Shown: positions 42,716-52,234 of the stretch, in pieces | Layout of the letters: each line of letters starts with the position of its first letter | How positions within the stretch are numbered: the stretch's first letter is position 1 | DNA from: Dysgonomonas sp. PF1-14 | Lineage (GTDB): Bacteria; Bacteroidota; Bacteroidia; Bacteroidales; Dysgonomonadaceae | Direction of reading: 5' to 3' | NCBI RefSeq assembly: GCF_029892965.1 | Contig: NZ_JARXWN010000015.1 | Location: 48,564-112,563 of the forward strand | DNA length: 64,000 nucleotides | Notes under the pieces: generated by a model | Told to the model about the DNA's origin: nothing | Databases searched by the model: none | Seen by the model: the letters and a program-made list of their open reading frames with translations, nothing else | Made by a program: the position numbers and the translations under genes

Positions 42716-44383
42716 ATGAAAACAGACATTGAAATAGCCCGGAGCATAAAACTAAAAAACGTATCCGTAATAGCTGAAAATACGGATATAAACCCCGAGT
42801 ACATCCACCATTACGGAAAGTATATTGCGAAAATCCCTGTATCGCTGATCGATGCAGACAGGATAAGCCGGAGTAAGCTCATACTTGTTACTGCTATCAC
42901 TCCCACGAAAGCCGGAATAGGAAAAACCACCACTTCGATAGGATTGGTCTTAGGACTGAACAAGATAGGAAAGAAAGCAATCGTCGCATTACGCGAACCG
43001 TCATTAGGCCCATGCTTTGGCATGAAGGGCGGAGCTGCCGGAGGCGGATACGCGCAGGTGTTGCCGATGGAAGACATCAACCTGCATTTCACTGGAGACT
43101 TCCACGCCATCACATCGGCGCATAATATGATTACGGCTTTGCTGGATAATTATCTATATAGGAACAGAGGAACAGATAAGTTTCTGAAAGAGGTGGTGTG
43201 GAAGCGTGTTCTCGATGTGAACGACCGCAACCTGAGATACATTACTACGGGACTCAACGGCTCTGAAAACGGCACTCCTTCCGAGTCGGGATTCGAGATC
43301 ACTCCCGCTTCGGAAATAATGGCTATCCTTTGCCTCTCAAAAGATCTCGACGACCTGAAAAGAAGGGTAGGCAACATTATTCTCGGATATGCTGCCGACC
43401 GTAGTGCTTTTACGGTAAACGATCTGGGTGTAGCAGGAGCCATCACTGTATTGCTGAAAGATGCCATAAACCCGAATCTGGTGCAGACAACAGAGAATAC
43501 TCCAGCCATTATACACGGAGGGCCTTTTGCCAATATTGCACACGGCTGTAACTCTATCATCGCAACTAAGATGGCAATGTCGCACAGCGATTATGTGGTT
43601 ACCGAAGCCGGTTTTGGCGCAGACTTGGGAGCAGAGAAGTTCTTTGATATAAAATGTCGGAAAGCAGGAATCGCTCCGAAACTTACCATTATTGTTGTCA
43701 CCACCCAAGCACTGAAAATGCACGGTAATGTGCCGATAGAGGATATTAAGAAAAAGAATATAGAAGGTCTGAAAAACGGCTTTGCCAATATGGACAAACA
43801 TATCGCCAATATGAAGTCGTTCGGACAGAATGTATTGGTAGCCCTTAACAAATACGGATTCGATTCCGATGAAGAAATCGACTTGATCCAAAATCATTGC
43901 AAAAGTATGGGGGTTGGTTTTGCGCTCAACGAATCTTTTGCCAATGGTGGAGATGGTGCTATCGACTTTGCAAAGGAAGTGGTAAAAGCTATAGAGCAGA
44001 CCCCATCGGAGCCTCTGCGATTTGTATATGAAGACGGAGATTCTACCGAGCAGAAGATAGAGAAGATAGCGAAACAGATATATGGAGCCGACAAGGTTGT
44101 GTTAGCTGACAAGGCAAAGAAAAAATTGCCGCTGATCGCTAAACTGGGTATCGGAAAGTATCCGGTCTGCATAGCAAAAACGCAGTATTCGTTTTCTGAC
44201 AATGCTCATGCTTATGGTACACCGAAAGGATTTACACTTACAATCAACGATATTGTGATAAATAACGGTGCGGAATTTATTGTTGCTATTGCCGGCAGCA
44301 TTATGCGTATGCCTGGATTGCCTGCCGAACCACAGGCTAAGCATATCGATATTGTAGACGGAGTGATAGAAGGACTTAGCTGA
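42716..44383 (+). CDS. fhs: Formate-tetrahydrofolate ligase
   Basis: The enzyme makes 10-formyl-tetrahydrofolate from formate, ATP and THF, feeding purine synthesis and initiator-tRNA formylation. The 555-residue length is typical. The ATP-binding loop is [16 protein letters not shown] (about residues 60-75). [40 protein letters not shown] follows directly and is the most conserved region of the family. The frame is open upstream to 42662, but the promoter and the family N-terminus ([10 protein letters not shown]) favour ATG 42716. The DUF1460 gene starts 10 nt after its stop. Confidence 0.97.
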   Translation: MKTDIEIARSIKLKNVSVIAENTDINPEYIHHYGKYIAKIPVSLIDADRISRSKLILVTAITPTKAGIGKTTTSIGLVLGLNKIGKKAIVALREPSLGPCFGMKGGAAGGGYAQVLPMEDINLHFTGDFHAITSAHNMITALLDNYLYRNRGTDKFLKEVVWKRVLDVNDRNLRYITTGLNGSENGTPSESGFEITPASEIMAILCLSKDLDDLKRRVGNIILGYAADRSAFTVNDLGVAGAITVLLKDAINPNLVQTTENTPAIIHGGPFANIAHGCNSIIATKMAMSHSDYVVTEAGFGADLGAEKFFDIKCRKAGIAPKLTIIVVTTQALKMHGNVPIEDIKKKNIEGLKNGFANMDKHIANMKSFGQNVLVALNKYGFDSDEEIDLIQNHCKSMGVGFALNESFANGGDGAIDFAKEVVKAIEQTPSEPLRFVYEDGDSTEQKIEKIAKQIYGADKVVLADKAKKKLPLIAKLGIGKYPVCIAKTQYSFSDNAHAYGTPKGFTLTINDIVINNGAEFIVAIAGSIMRMPGLPAEPQAKHIDIVDGVIEGLS

Positions 44384-44393
44384 TAGATTTGTT

Positions 44394-45263
44394 ATGAAAC
44401 CTTTGTTTGTACTTATATTACTGTTTTGCTCCCTGTTCTGTGCGGCTCAAGGTGCAGATGTTGTGTATAGCAAGCAGGATTCTGTTATCTATGAAAAGTA
44501 TATAAAGGAGTTTAAATCAGAAAGAGATAAGCCACTGGATGAACTGATAGTGAATACATCCAAGTTCTTCATGGGGAAACCTTATGTAGCATCTACATTG
44601 GAAGTGTCGGACAAAGAACAGTTGATAATAAACCTGAGGGAATTTGATTGCACGACTTTGGTAGAGAACAGTATCGCTTTGGCAAAGACTATAAAGTCAG
44701 GAGACACCTCTTTCGGCAATTACTGCCGGATACTTAAACAGATACGTTATCGGGACGGCGAAATAAACGGCTATTTGTCGCGTCTGCATTATACTACCGA
44801 CTGGATTTTCGAGAACGAAAAGCAGAATGTGTTTGAAAATATAAGCCTTAAACCGGGAGGAAAAAAGGTTGTACAGCCTGTTAACTTTATGTCGACACAC
44901 CCGAATCTGTACAAGCATCTCAAGAACAGTCCTTCCAATATCAGGGAACTGAGCAACATTGAAAAAGAAATAAACAAACGAGATTCGTACCGGATCATCC
45001 CATTAGCTAAAATAGCAGCAATTGAGAAGGGGATCGAAAACGGCAACATTATTACTTTTGCCACATCTATAGCCGGACTTGACTACTCTCATATGGGTAT
45101 TGCTTATAGGCAAAACGGAACAATGCATTTTATCCATGCTTCGAGCAGGGCTAAGCAGGTTGTTATAGAAACAAAGACCTTACTCAATTACTGTAAGAGT
45201 TCGAAGAACTGTACAGGAATAAGCATATTCAGAATAAAACCGGAGAACAGATATGGAGAATAA
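44394..45263 (+). CDS. DUF1460 protein, exported NlpC/P60-like amidase
   Basis: The 289-residue protein has a signal peptide (LFVLILLFCSLFCAAQG). The DUF1460 core contains LREFDCTTLVENSIAL, with the presumed nucleophile Cys (about residue 90), and LDYSHMGIAYRQNGTMHFIHASS, with His residues near 236 and 249. These fit a Cys-His peptidase of the NlpC/P60-related group; characterised members cleave N-acetylmuramoyl-L-alanine or gamma-D-Glu-mDAP bonds. It follows fhs by 10 nt and overlaps the CPBP gene by 11 bases, so the three form one transcript. Confidence 0.88.
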   Translation: MKPLFVLILLFCSLFCAAQGADVVYSKQDSVIYEKYIKEFKSERDKPLDELIVNTSKFFMGKPYVASTLEVSDKEQLIINLREFDCTTLVENSIALAKTIKSGDTSFGNYCRILKQIRYRDGEINGYLSRLHYTTDWIFENEKQNVFENISLKPGGKKVVQPVNFMSTHPNLYKHLKNSPSNIRELSNIEKEINKRDSYRIIPLAKIAAIEKGIENGNIITFATSIAGLDYSHMGIAYRQNGTMHFIHASSRAKQVVIETKTLLNYCKSSKNCTGISIFRIKPENRYGE

Positions 45264-46116
45264 GGGTATCTTGCATGGTATGGGAGGCTGGTCACAGTTC
45301 TTCTTCTTTTTCTTCCTTGCTTCCATCGGACTGATAACAGGAGTCCTTATAATTACACTGTTCACAAATTCGGAAGAGATATATCAATCAGCACGCACAA
45401 TGCAGATGGTGCAGGCAATACAGACTGTCTTTATATTTCTGCTCCCCTCACTAGCCTTTGCCTATCTGTGTCAGGGCAGTCCGAAAACTTATCTTAAAAC
45501 GGAAGAAAGCCAGAACCTCCTGCTGATCATTTTAGCCATATTGCTTATCATTGTCATTCAACCTTTTATAAATTGCATCAGTTATTACAATCATCAGATT
45601 GTATTACCCGAGTCGATGGCATCTTTTGATGGATGGATAAAGAATGGGGAAGCTGCTGCTGAGAAGACATTAAAAGTCCTGTTTACGGACAGAAGTGTTT
45701 TCTCCCTCATCCTCAATCTGCTTGTGATAGCTGTAGTAGCGGGTCTTGCCGAAGAGTTTTTCTTTAGGGGATGCCTGCAACAGATCGTACAGAAGATAGT
45801 CACAAACAAACATATTGCCGTATGGATAACAGCCATTATATTCAGTATCGTACATTTTCAGTTTTATGGCTTTGTTCCGCGTGTATTGCTTGGTGCTCTT
45901 TTAGGTTATCTGTTCTTATGGTCGGGTAGTATCTGGGTGCCTGTAATTACACACACCATTCATAATGCAGTGAATGTGCTTCTGATATATGTGTATTACG
46001 ATATTCCGGAAAATGAACAAATGGGGTATTTCAGCCTTAATGAGAATGCTCCGCTGATTATTTCAAGCTTTATCTTATCTGCTATCATACTATTTATTCT
46101 TCACAAAAAACTATAA
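45253..46116 (+). CDS. CPBP-family intramembrane metalloprotease
   Basis: The 287-residue membrane protein has about eight helices. The CPBP (Abi) motifs are present: EEFFFRG (motif 1, about residue 171-177), IVHFQFYGFVPRVLLGALLGYLFLWSGSIW (motif 2, with the metal-binding His) and HTIHNAVN (motif 3). Family members act as glutamic-type intramembrane proteases like Rce1; bacterial roles are mostly unknown. It overlaps the DUF1460 gene by 11 bases. Confidence 0.9.
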   Translation: MENKGILHGMGGWSQFFFFFFLASIGLITGVLIITLFTNSEEIYQSARTMQMVQAIQTVFIFLLPSLAFAYLCQGSPKTYLKTEESQNLLLIILAILLIIVIQPFINCISYYNHQIVLPESMASFDGWIKNGEAAAEKTLKVLFTDRSVFSLILNLLVIAVVAGLAEEFFFRGCLQQIVQKIVTNKHIAVWITAIIFSIVHFQFYGFVPRVLLGALLGYLFLWSGSIWVPVITHTIHNAVNVLLIYVYYDIPENEQMGYFSLNENAPLIISSFILSAIILFILHKKL

Positions 46117-46144
46117 TATACTATAAAGCCGAAAAGTAAGTTAT

Positions 46145-46152
46145 TATATTTG
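46145..46152 (+). promoter_or_regulatory. -7 promoter element for the sugar-phosphate transferase gene
   Basis: TATATTTG matches TAnnTTTG and ends 31 nt before the ATG at 46184. Confidence 0.6.
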
Positions 46153-46183
46153 CACTTACACTTACATCTGCATTACTTGCATT

Positions 46184-47596
46184 ATGGACACAATAGAGAA
46201 AAAAGAAGGGTACGGATTCCTCATTGACTGGATCGTTCATGTTGGCGATATACTGCTGATAAATGTATTCTTCATATCGGCATATGTCATATTCCGAAAT
46301 GAAGAATTGGTTATCAGCCATCTGCATTACAGAGAGAAGATTATAGCCCTGCTCCTCATCAACCTGTGCTATTTTATAACGGCCTCTTTCATACGCTTTC
46401 ATATATCTTCCAATATTGTATATATTGAAAAAATAGTACAACGTTCAACTCTGTTCATCACTGTATATACCATTCTCATTACCGCAGGCTTTTCTGTTTT
46501 GCACATTATAAGCATTCCATTCACTCCATGGCTAATGGGCGTCTTTGTATTGGGTACATTGTTTGTAGCATGGCATGTCTTATTCCGTATATTACTAAAG
46601 TCGTACAGGCGAAAGGGCTATAATTACCGACAAGTGATCATCGTAGGGGGAGGTTCCAATAGTATCAAGACATACGAATCCCTGATATTCAGCGAATACG
46701 GCTATAAGATACTTGGTTTCTTCGAAGATGATCCGGATAAAAAGGATAACATGCCTAATTATCTGGGAGGATTGTCCGATATCAAGGATTATACCCAGAC
46801 TACAAAAGTTGATGAAATATTCTGCTCCTTACCGGGTAGCCAGGAAGATGTAATATACGATCTGATCCACTTCTCCGAAAAGAACATGATCCGTTTCCAC
46901 CTTATTCCGGAGTTTTATAAGTTCTTCAGGCGTCGGTTTTCCTTACACTTCATAGAGTCTACCCCCGTATTAAGTCTCCGGTATGAGCCATTGCAGCATT
47001 TTGCCAACAGATTTGTTAAACGGACTTTCGACCTTATTTTCTCAATACTGGTGCTCATCACCATTTTCCCTATCCTGTATATCATATTCGGCATTATCAT
47101 AAAGACTGAATCGCCGGGTCCTGTATTCTTCAAGCAGAAGAGAACCGGATTCAAAGGGAAGGAGTTCTATTGCTACAAATTCAGATCGATGCAAATAAAT
47201 GACGATGCAAATACATTGCAAGCGGTTCAGGGAGATCCGCGTGTTACTAAAATCGGGGCTTTTATGCGCCGTACCAGTATAGACGAAATACCGCAGTTTA
47301 TCAATGTATTCAAAAACGATATGTCTGTCGTTGGCCCTCGCCCTCATATGCTGCAACATACAGCACTATATTCATCCATTATTGACAAATTTATGGTGCG
47401 TCACCTTGTTAAACCCGGTATTACCGGATGGGCACAGGTCTCGGGATGCAGGGGTGAGACCAAAACAGTCGAAGAGATGGAAGACAGGGTAAAACACGAT
47501 GTGTGGTATCTTGAAAACTGGACTTTCTTTCTCGATCTGAAGATTATCTATCGTACGATACGCAACGCTGTCAAAGGCGAAGAGAACGCTTATTAA
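46184..47596 (+). CDS. Undecaprenyl-phosphate sugar phosphotransferase (WcaJ/CpsE type)
   Basis: The enzyme starts synthesis of a capsule or exopolysaccharide repeat by moving a hexose-1-phosphate (commonly glucose) to undecaprenyl phosphate. The 470-residue protein has four N-terminal membrane helices, a Rossmann-like domain (IIVGGGSNSIKTYESL, about 150-165), a fifth helix (about 280-302) and a C-terminal catalytic domain. The catalytic domain has SPGPVFFKQKRTG, YKFRSM, RRTSIDEIPQ, VVGPRP and KPGITGWAQVSGCRGET. It is an isolated gene here; the glycosyltransferases for the rest of the repeat are not in the window. Confidence 0.92.
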   Translation: MDTIEKKEGYGFLIDWIVHVGDILLINVFFISAYVIFRNEELVISHLHYREKIIALLLINLCYFITASFIRFHISSNIVYIEKIVQRSTLFITVYTILITAGFSVLHIISIPFTPWLMGVFVLGTLFVAWHVLFRILLKSYRRKGYNYRQVIIVGGGSNSIKTYESLIFSEYGYKILGFFEDDPDKKDNMPNYLGGLSDIKDYTQTTKVDEIFCSLPGSQEDVIYDLIHFSEKNMIRFHLIPEFYKFFRRRFSLHFIESTPVLSLRYEPLQHFANRFVKRTFDLIFSILVLITIFPILYIIFGIIIKTESPGPVFFKQKRTGFKGKEFYCYKFRSMQINDDANTLQAVQGDPRVTKIGAFMRRTSIDEIPQFINVFKNDMSVVGPRPHMLQHTALYSSIIDKFMVRHLVKPGITGWAQVSGCRGETKTVEEMEDRVKHDVWYLENWTFFLDLKIIYRTIRNAVKGEENAY

Positions 47597-47605
47597 TTCA
47601 CTTTG

Positions 47606-48625
47606 TTAGAAAATCCCCCTTTCAGTCAGAGCCTTTCTGTATTTAGTTGCATTCAACTGATGTTCGGCAAACGTTTTTGCAAAATTGTGGTAACCTGAGA
47701 AATCCTCTTTGGCACACATATACAAATACTCGTGCTCTGAGAAGTTCAGTACAGAATCAATCCCCTTTATTGATGGAATGCGAATAGGTCCCGGAGGCAA
47801 TCCTGTATGCTTATAGGTATTGTAAGGAGAATCTACCTCGAGGTGCTTATTGAGTATTCTGCGCAGGCTGAAATCACCTACTGCAAATTTCACTGTCGGA
47901 TCAGCCTGCAAAGCCTGTCCCAGACGAAGACGGTTTATATACAGACCTGCAACCATCGGATATTCGTCTGTGTAGGTACATTCTTCTTCCACTATAGATG
48001 CCAGAGTGGATACTTCAATCTCTGTCAGCCCGATTTCTTTAGCTTTGTTCTTTCGCTGGTCTGTCCAGAATGTCTTGTACTCCTTTTGCATACGTTTGAG
48101 GAAGCTGTCCAGACTTACATCCCAATAGGACTCGTATGTATTGGGTATAAACATCGCCACCACAGTCTCAGGTGTAAATCCGAGCCCCTCGCATTTATCT
48201 TTATCATCCAGAGCAGATAACAGGCTTTCTTTACTAATCAGCAATTGTTCGCTAATACGCTCGGCAAGGTCTTCTTTTGTCCGGATATTATTAAACCTCA
48301 ACTTAAGAGGTGCCTGATGTCCGCTTCGGAGATTTCTGATCAGATCGATAGCTTTCATATCAGGTGTTACGGCATATCGTCCTGTCTTTAAATTATCTTC
48401 GTAACCAAGAGCGGAAGCCAATAGTTTGAAGCTTGATAAACTTTCGACTCTCGCACTATCTTCTACTTCCTTTAACAACCTATCGTAATTTTTCGATTGG
48501 TCTACATAGATATAAACTGTCTTGTCTATATTAAATCCTGTGGATAGAATACTATAGCCGTATATACCCAGTGCGGCAAGTAGAGCGATTACTATAATTA
48601 CAATATATAATATCTTCTTTTTCAT
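47606..48625 (-). CDS. mltG: Endolytic murein transglycosylase MltG
   Basis: MltG (YceG) cuts nascent glycan strands in the periplasm and terminates their elongation. The 339-residue protein has one N-terminal membrane helix, a LysM-like middle part and the YceG catalytic domain with ASIVEEECTYTDEYPMVAGLYINRL, where the catalytic Glu lies in the EEE cluster, and NTYKHTGLPPGPI. ATG 48625 is used because the -7 element at 48654-48661 lies just before it; the frame is open to 48685. It converges with the sugar-phosphate transferase gene, with nine bases between. Confidence 0.95.
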   Translation of the reverse strand: MKKKILYIVIIVIALLAALGIYGYSILSTGFNIDKTVYIYVDQSKNYDRLLKEVEDSARVESLSSFKLLASALGYEDNLKTGRYAVTPDMKAIDLIRNLRSGHQAPLKLRFNNIRTKEDLAERISEQLLISKESLLSALDDKDKCEGLGFTPETVVAMFIPNTYESYWDVSLDSFLKRMQKEYKTFWTDQRKNKAKEIGLTEIEVSTLASIVEEECTYTDEYPMVAGLYINRLRLGQALQADPTVKFAVGDFSLRRILNKHLEVDSPYNTYKHTGLPPGPIRIPSIKGIDSVLNFSEHEYLYMCAKEDFSGYHNFAKTFAEHQLNATKYRKALTERGIF

Positions 48626-48653
48626 ATCTAAACCTGTTGAAGCAAAATAAAGC

Positions 48654-48661
48654 CAAAAATA
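48654..48661 (-). promoter_or_regulatory. -7 promoter element for mltG
   Basis: CAAAAATA reads TATTTTTG on the minus strand and lies 28 nt before ATG 48625. The rest of 48662-48896 holds no recognised feature. Confidence 0.6.
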
Positions 48662-48896
48662 GTGTATTTTTTTATGAGTATGCAATCTTTTATGCTTTTA
48701 CCTTTTCTATTATAGCAAATAAATAAAACACCTTTTTTAACTAAAATGTAACGAAGGTAACGTTTTTGAATCATTTTACTTTCCATTACTTTTTCTTTCC
48801 TTATTCACCTATCCATTGGTTCGGCCGGTTTCTCAATTCAATATCCCTTTCTATTCTGTTAAGTGAGCTATTCTTATAGATAAAGTTTTTGTTAAC

Positions 48897-49184
48897 TTAT
48901 AAAATTGGCTTCATAACCACGCGATGCAATCGCGCGGTTTCTCTGTAATTACGACTCATATATGAATGTAAAGAAAAGAAAAAAGGAATAAATGTTACAG
49001 CTGGAGTAATAAATATTATTTCCACAAACATTGGAAAATTTAGTATAACAATAGGAAAAACTATTATAATTCCTCCAATTACAGTAGCGGTTTTAGATTT
49101 TTCATAAGTAAGGAATAATACAAATAATGATAACAAAATAGCTACTGCAACCAATGCCCATTTATGATCAATACAATGGGGCAA
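48897..49184 (-). CDS. Small membrane protein with unclear start, possibly truncated
   Basis: The frame encodes two or three membrane helices (ALVAVAILLSLFVLFLTYEK, TVIGGIIIVFPIVILNFPMF, IIFITPAVTFIPFFF) and a basic tail. The nominal start at 49184 is a TTG; the frame stays open upstream to about 49241 with no ATG, GTG or other good start. Either translation starts at TTG or the gene has lost its 5' end and is a remnant. It lies downstream of a secreted-protein gene on the same strand. No family recognised. Confidence 0.4.
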   Translation of the reverse strand: MPHCIDHKWALVAVAILLSLFVLFLTYEKSKTATVIGGIIIVFPIVILNFPMFVEIIFITPAVTFIPFFFSLHSYMSRNYRETARLHRVVMKPIL

Positions 49185-49283
49185 TATTCGTGATAAATTT
49201 GTTGCCTTCTGCCTTGAAAAGGATATTGATGTAAAATAGATTTACTATATGCAAACAATAGAATCTGCAGACTATCATAATAA

Positions 49284-49913
49284 TTAAAAATCTTCATTTA
49301 CAGTTATCCTATTGGCCGAAAGATGATAATGCATGGTCATAACATCAGACCCATCTTGTGATGTATAAATTGGAGCAAAACGTTTTCTCATAAAGTTATC
49401 ATCATAATTATAATGATGGGGAACAATCTGTATTCGAATAATTTTTTCGCCTTTATTCGACACATAGCCTATATACTGTCGATCAGAACTTTCCAGATAT
49501 TCTTCCATCTTATTTTTATTTTTCTTAAATATTTTCCAATAATCTTTACGATCCTTATTGAGAGCCTTGACATCATAGGAGCCGGGATGCATTTTCTCGT
49601 TTTCATAAATTTCCTGGAATCGTCGTTCCATAAAATACTTATTGGCAGAATAATATTGGCTAATTAACTCTTTATCAACCTTAAGAATAAGGGGCTTATC
49701 AATATCAAAGCAGCTTCTCTTATCTTTTGGGTGTGAAAATATGATTGAGCCATACTCTTTTGGAAATATGAATCCTTTATATTTTCCGAAGTCAACTATC
49801 TGAACTTTTGAGAATATGGTGGTATCTTCATAAACCGTTATCTCAGCTAGTTCTATTTGCGAATAACATTGTATTGATAAGATACAAAATAATATGAAGA
49901 ATGTTTTTTTCAT
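49284..49913 (-). CDS. Hypothetical secreted protein (209 aa)
   Basis: The protein has a signal peptide (MKKTFFILFCILSIQCYSQ, cleaved before IELAE). The mature part is rich in Lys, Tyr and Asp (YYSANKYFMERRFQEIYENEKMHPGSYDVKALNKDRKDYW) with no recognised domain. A -7 element lies 16 nt before the ATG. The AT-rich codon choice differs somewhat from that of the housekeeping genes nearby, which may point to a dispensable or acquired gene. Confidence 0.6.
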   Translation of the reverse strand: MKKTFFILFCILSIQCYSQIELAEITVYEDTTIFSKVQIVDFGKYKGFIFPKEYGSIIFSHPKDKRSCFDIDKPLILKVDKELISQYYSANKYFMERRFQEIYENEKMHPGSYDVKALNKDRKDYWKIFKKNKNKMEEYLESSDRQYIGYVSNKGEKIIRIQIVPHHYNYDDNFMRKRFAPIYTSQDGSDVMTMHYHLSANRITVNEDF

Positions 49914-49929
49914 GGTATTTATCTTTTTT

Positions 49930-49937
49930 CAAAAATA
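49930..49937 (-). promoter_or_regulatory. -7 promoter element for the 209-aa secreted protein gene
   Basis: CAAAAATA reads TATTTTTG on the minus strand and lies 16 nt before ATG 49913. Confidence 0.55.
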
Positions 49938-50095
49938 AAGGATAATTTTGATTATACAAAGACTTTCTGCTACCAGCATTATCAACCGGCAGGAATTTTA
50001 TCAATACACAGAGGAGAAATAAAAATGGGAAAATAAAAACGAAAACTTGCGTAAAACTTATAATGATTACATACGCTTCGCTCCTGTGACCGTTG

Positions 50096-50287
50096 GTTGT
50101 AAGGTTTTAGTTAAATTCACCTCACCCCGACCCTCTCCAAAGTGAGAGGGGGTTGCAAAGCCCAAAAAGGGAATGAGCTTGTAGGGGTGAACCCATGTGT
50201 TCGCCCGAAAAACAGAAAATAATGCTAGCAAGCTAGTAGACTTAAAAACTAGTAAACTAGTAATGTTTGTAAGGTTTTAGTTAAAAT
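50096..50287 (+). repeat. CTAG-rich dispersed repeat, copy 3 (partial) with direct-repeat ends
   Basis: TGTAAGGTTTTAGTTAAA occurs at 50098-50115 (last base variant) and again at 50270-50287, bracketing about 155 bp. The right part (50224-50287) matches copies 1 and 2: CTAGCAAGCTAGTAGAC followed by tandem ACTAGTAA units. The left part differs and contains a hairpin CCCTCTC/GAGAGGG (near 50131-50150). The element ends only nine bases before the CYTH gene start, so it supplies that gene's leader. Confidence 0.65.
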
Positions 50288-50296
50288 AAAAAATAT

Positions 50297-50767
50297 ATGC
50301 CATTAGAAATAGAACGAAAATTCTTAGTAACAAGAGACTATAAAGCTGCTGCTTTCACCCACGAAGAGATAGTACAGGGTTATCTCTCTTCTGTACCCGA
50401 ACGTACGGTGCGGGTACGCATCAAAGGAGAAAAAGCATACCTTACCATCAAAGGGATGGGAAATGAGTCGGGAATGTCGCGCTACGAATGGGAAAAGGAG
50501 ATTCCGGTAGCCGAAGCCCGCGAACTTCTCCTGCTGTGTGAACCGGGAGTGATAGACAAAGTCCGTTATTATATAGCGAGTGGCAAATATACGTTTGAGG
50601 TAGATGAATTTCGCGGTGAAAATGAAGGTTTAACAGTTGCCGAGATCGAAATTGCCGACGAAAATGATAACTTTGAGAAGCCTGAATGGCTGGGAAGGGA
50701 AGTAACGGGGGATAAACGTTACTATAATGCCTCATTGGTCAAATACCCTTATAGTAAATGGGATTGA
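50297..50767 (+). CDS. CYTH-domain triphosphate tunnel enzyme
   Basis: The 156-residue protein begins MPLEIERKFLV, the ExExK signature of CYTH/triphosphate tunnel metalloenzymes, and continues with alternating charged strands (RTVRVRIKGEKAYLTIKG, YEWEKEIP, YTFEVDEFRG, TVAEIEI) that line the tunnel. Small bacterial members of this size hydrolyse inorganic triphosphate or nucleoside triphosphates. The promoter is not obvious and must lie in the adjacent repeat. A membrane-protein gene follows after three bases and is likely a functional partner. Confidence 0.93.
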   Translation: MPLEIERKFLVTRDYKAAAFTHEEIVQGYLSSVPERTVRVRIKGEKAYLTIKGMGNESGMSRYEWEKEIPVAEARELLLLCEPGVIDKVRYYIASGKYTFEVDEFRGENEGLTVAEIEIADENDNFEKPEWLGREVTGDKRYYNASLVKYPYSKWD

Positions 50768-50770
50768 GAT

Positions 50771-52234
50771 ATGATTGATACCGAAGTAAAAGTACACGAT
50801 AATTTTTCACTTGAATTCAAGATCGGCTTTATCACCAACAAGAATGGTAAAGACATCAACGAGTTCAGGATCAACACGTGGGTATTCGTACCCAACAGCC
50901 TCGATATCAATCGCTCTACATATAAGAAAAATGACTTCTACAGGGATGTAAAAACCAATATGCGCCTGATTACCCCTGTGTATTCGCTCGAAGAAATACT
51001 GAAAGCCGGGCGTGGCCCCCTACCACGCCTGCAAAAAGCACTGGATGCCTTAGTAATAGACCCTGCCGATGAAGTAAAGACAGAAAGCTTTGTCTATCAG
51101 GTAAAGATGCTGGTGTGTATCGTAAAAAGTGCGCTTCGCCGCCATGTGCAGATAATAAAGGCAACCACTACTGACGAGAAAACGCTTGAGCATGTAGAGG
51201 CTTACATACGCGATATCAGGGAGATAAACTTGCGATACAGAGAATTGTGGGACGAGTTGAGCAAACCTGATATTACAAAGCAACAACGTGAATACTTCCT
51301 GTTCGGAGACGATTTTCTGGGAAATATTACCGAGCAATATACCTTTCAGGTAATACGACTGCTACGAACAAGCACTCTGTTCGAGGCGGTAAGACCAAAA
51401 CTGCATAAGCTGATAGAAGACGAAATCGCCCACCGCAAGAAAAGGGGCTTTATGCTACTCGACAAAGACAATGAGAAGCACAACAGTCTGGTAATCACGC
51501 AACGCAACATTCTCAAGAAGTTTGTAGAGAGTGACCTTTTCCTGCAAATCATTAAGAAAAAGGACGGCTTCTTTGCCGAGCAGTTCTACTACAGCATTGC
51601 AGCAGGGGTTGCTATGATCTTTGCCACAGTGATCTCATTCTTTGCCACACAGCGTTTCGGTAATTTCACCACCGACCTTTTCATCATCCTTGTATTCAGC
51701 TATATGTTCAAAGACCGTATAAAGGATATGATGCGCTACTACTTTTCGTCCAAGTTGGGGAAAAAGTATTTCGACACCAAGCTGAAACTGAGCATACGTA
51801 AACAGGAAATAGGATGGATCAAGGAAGCATTCGACTACATAGAAGAGAATAAACTATCGGAGGAAGTACGCAATATACGCGCACGCAGCCCGCTTGTAGA
51901 AGCCGAGAATCAGGTGTATGATGAAAAAATCATGCTATACCGAAAATGGGTGAACCTGTCGAAGGAAGAGATAGAGAAGTATAAAGAATACAGGCTGTCG
52001 GGTGTCAATGACATTACACGTATCAATCTGTTGAACTTTACGCAAAAAATGGATAATCCCCATATTCCGCTTTATATATCCAATGAAGAAAGGGGTTATA
52101 TAAGCATCGAGGGGAATAAGATGTACTCATTATATTTCATCTTACACTGCAAATCGGATGAAGATGAATATTACAAGAAGTACCGCGTAATGTTTAACCG
52201 TAATGGTATCAGCGATGTTACGGAACTTAATTAG
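50771..52234 (+). CDS. Uncharacterised protein with two central TM helices, paired with CYTH gene
   Basis: The 487-residue protein has a soluble helical N-terminal part (about 1-270), two close membrane helices (IAAGVAMIFATVISFFA and TDLFIILVFSYMF, about 275-312) and a soluble C-terminal part (about 320-487) with DRIKDMMRYYFSSKLGKKYFDTK directly after the second helix. No nucleotide-binding motif or known domain was recognised. The gene starts three bases after the CYTH gene, which suggests a joint role, for example in polyphosphate or triphosphate signalling at the membrane; that is inference. Its stop overlaps the 3' end of the small convergent gene at 52231-52365. Confidence 0.7.
   Translation: MIDTEVKVHDNFSLEFKIGFITNKNGKDINEFRINTWVFVPNSLDINRSTYKKNDFYRDVKTNMRLITPVYSLEEILKAGRGPLPRLQKALDALVIDPADEVKTESFVYQVKMLVCIVKSALRRHVQIIKATTTDEKTLEHVEAYIRDIREINLRYRELWDELSKPDITKQQREYFLFGDDFLGNITEQYTFQVIRLLRTSTLFEAVRPKLHKLIEDEIAHRKKRGFMLLDKDNEKHNSLVITQRNILKKFVESDLFLQIIKKKDGFFAEQFYYSIAAGVAMIFATVISFFATQRFGNFTTDLFIILVFSYMFKDRIKDMMRYYFSSKLGKKYFDTKLKLSIRKQEIGWIKEAFDYIEENKLSEEVRNIRARSPLVEAENQVYDEKIMLYRKWVNLSKEEIEKYKEYRLSGVNDITRINLLNFTQKMDNPHIPLYISNEERGYISIEGNKMYSLYFILHCKSDEDEYYKKYRVMFNRNGISDVTELN

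Noticed and set aside
43337..43897. 186-codon minus-strand frame inside fhs
   Set aside because: Antisense shadow of a highly conserved enzyme.
50130..50220. Possible CRISPR-like or tandem array near repeat copy 3
   Set aside because: Only one hairpin (CCCTCTC/GAGAGGG) and short ACTAGTAA duplications; no regular repeat-spacer pattern and no cas genes.
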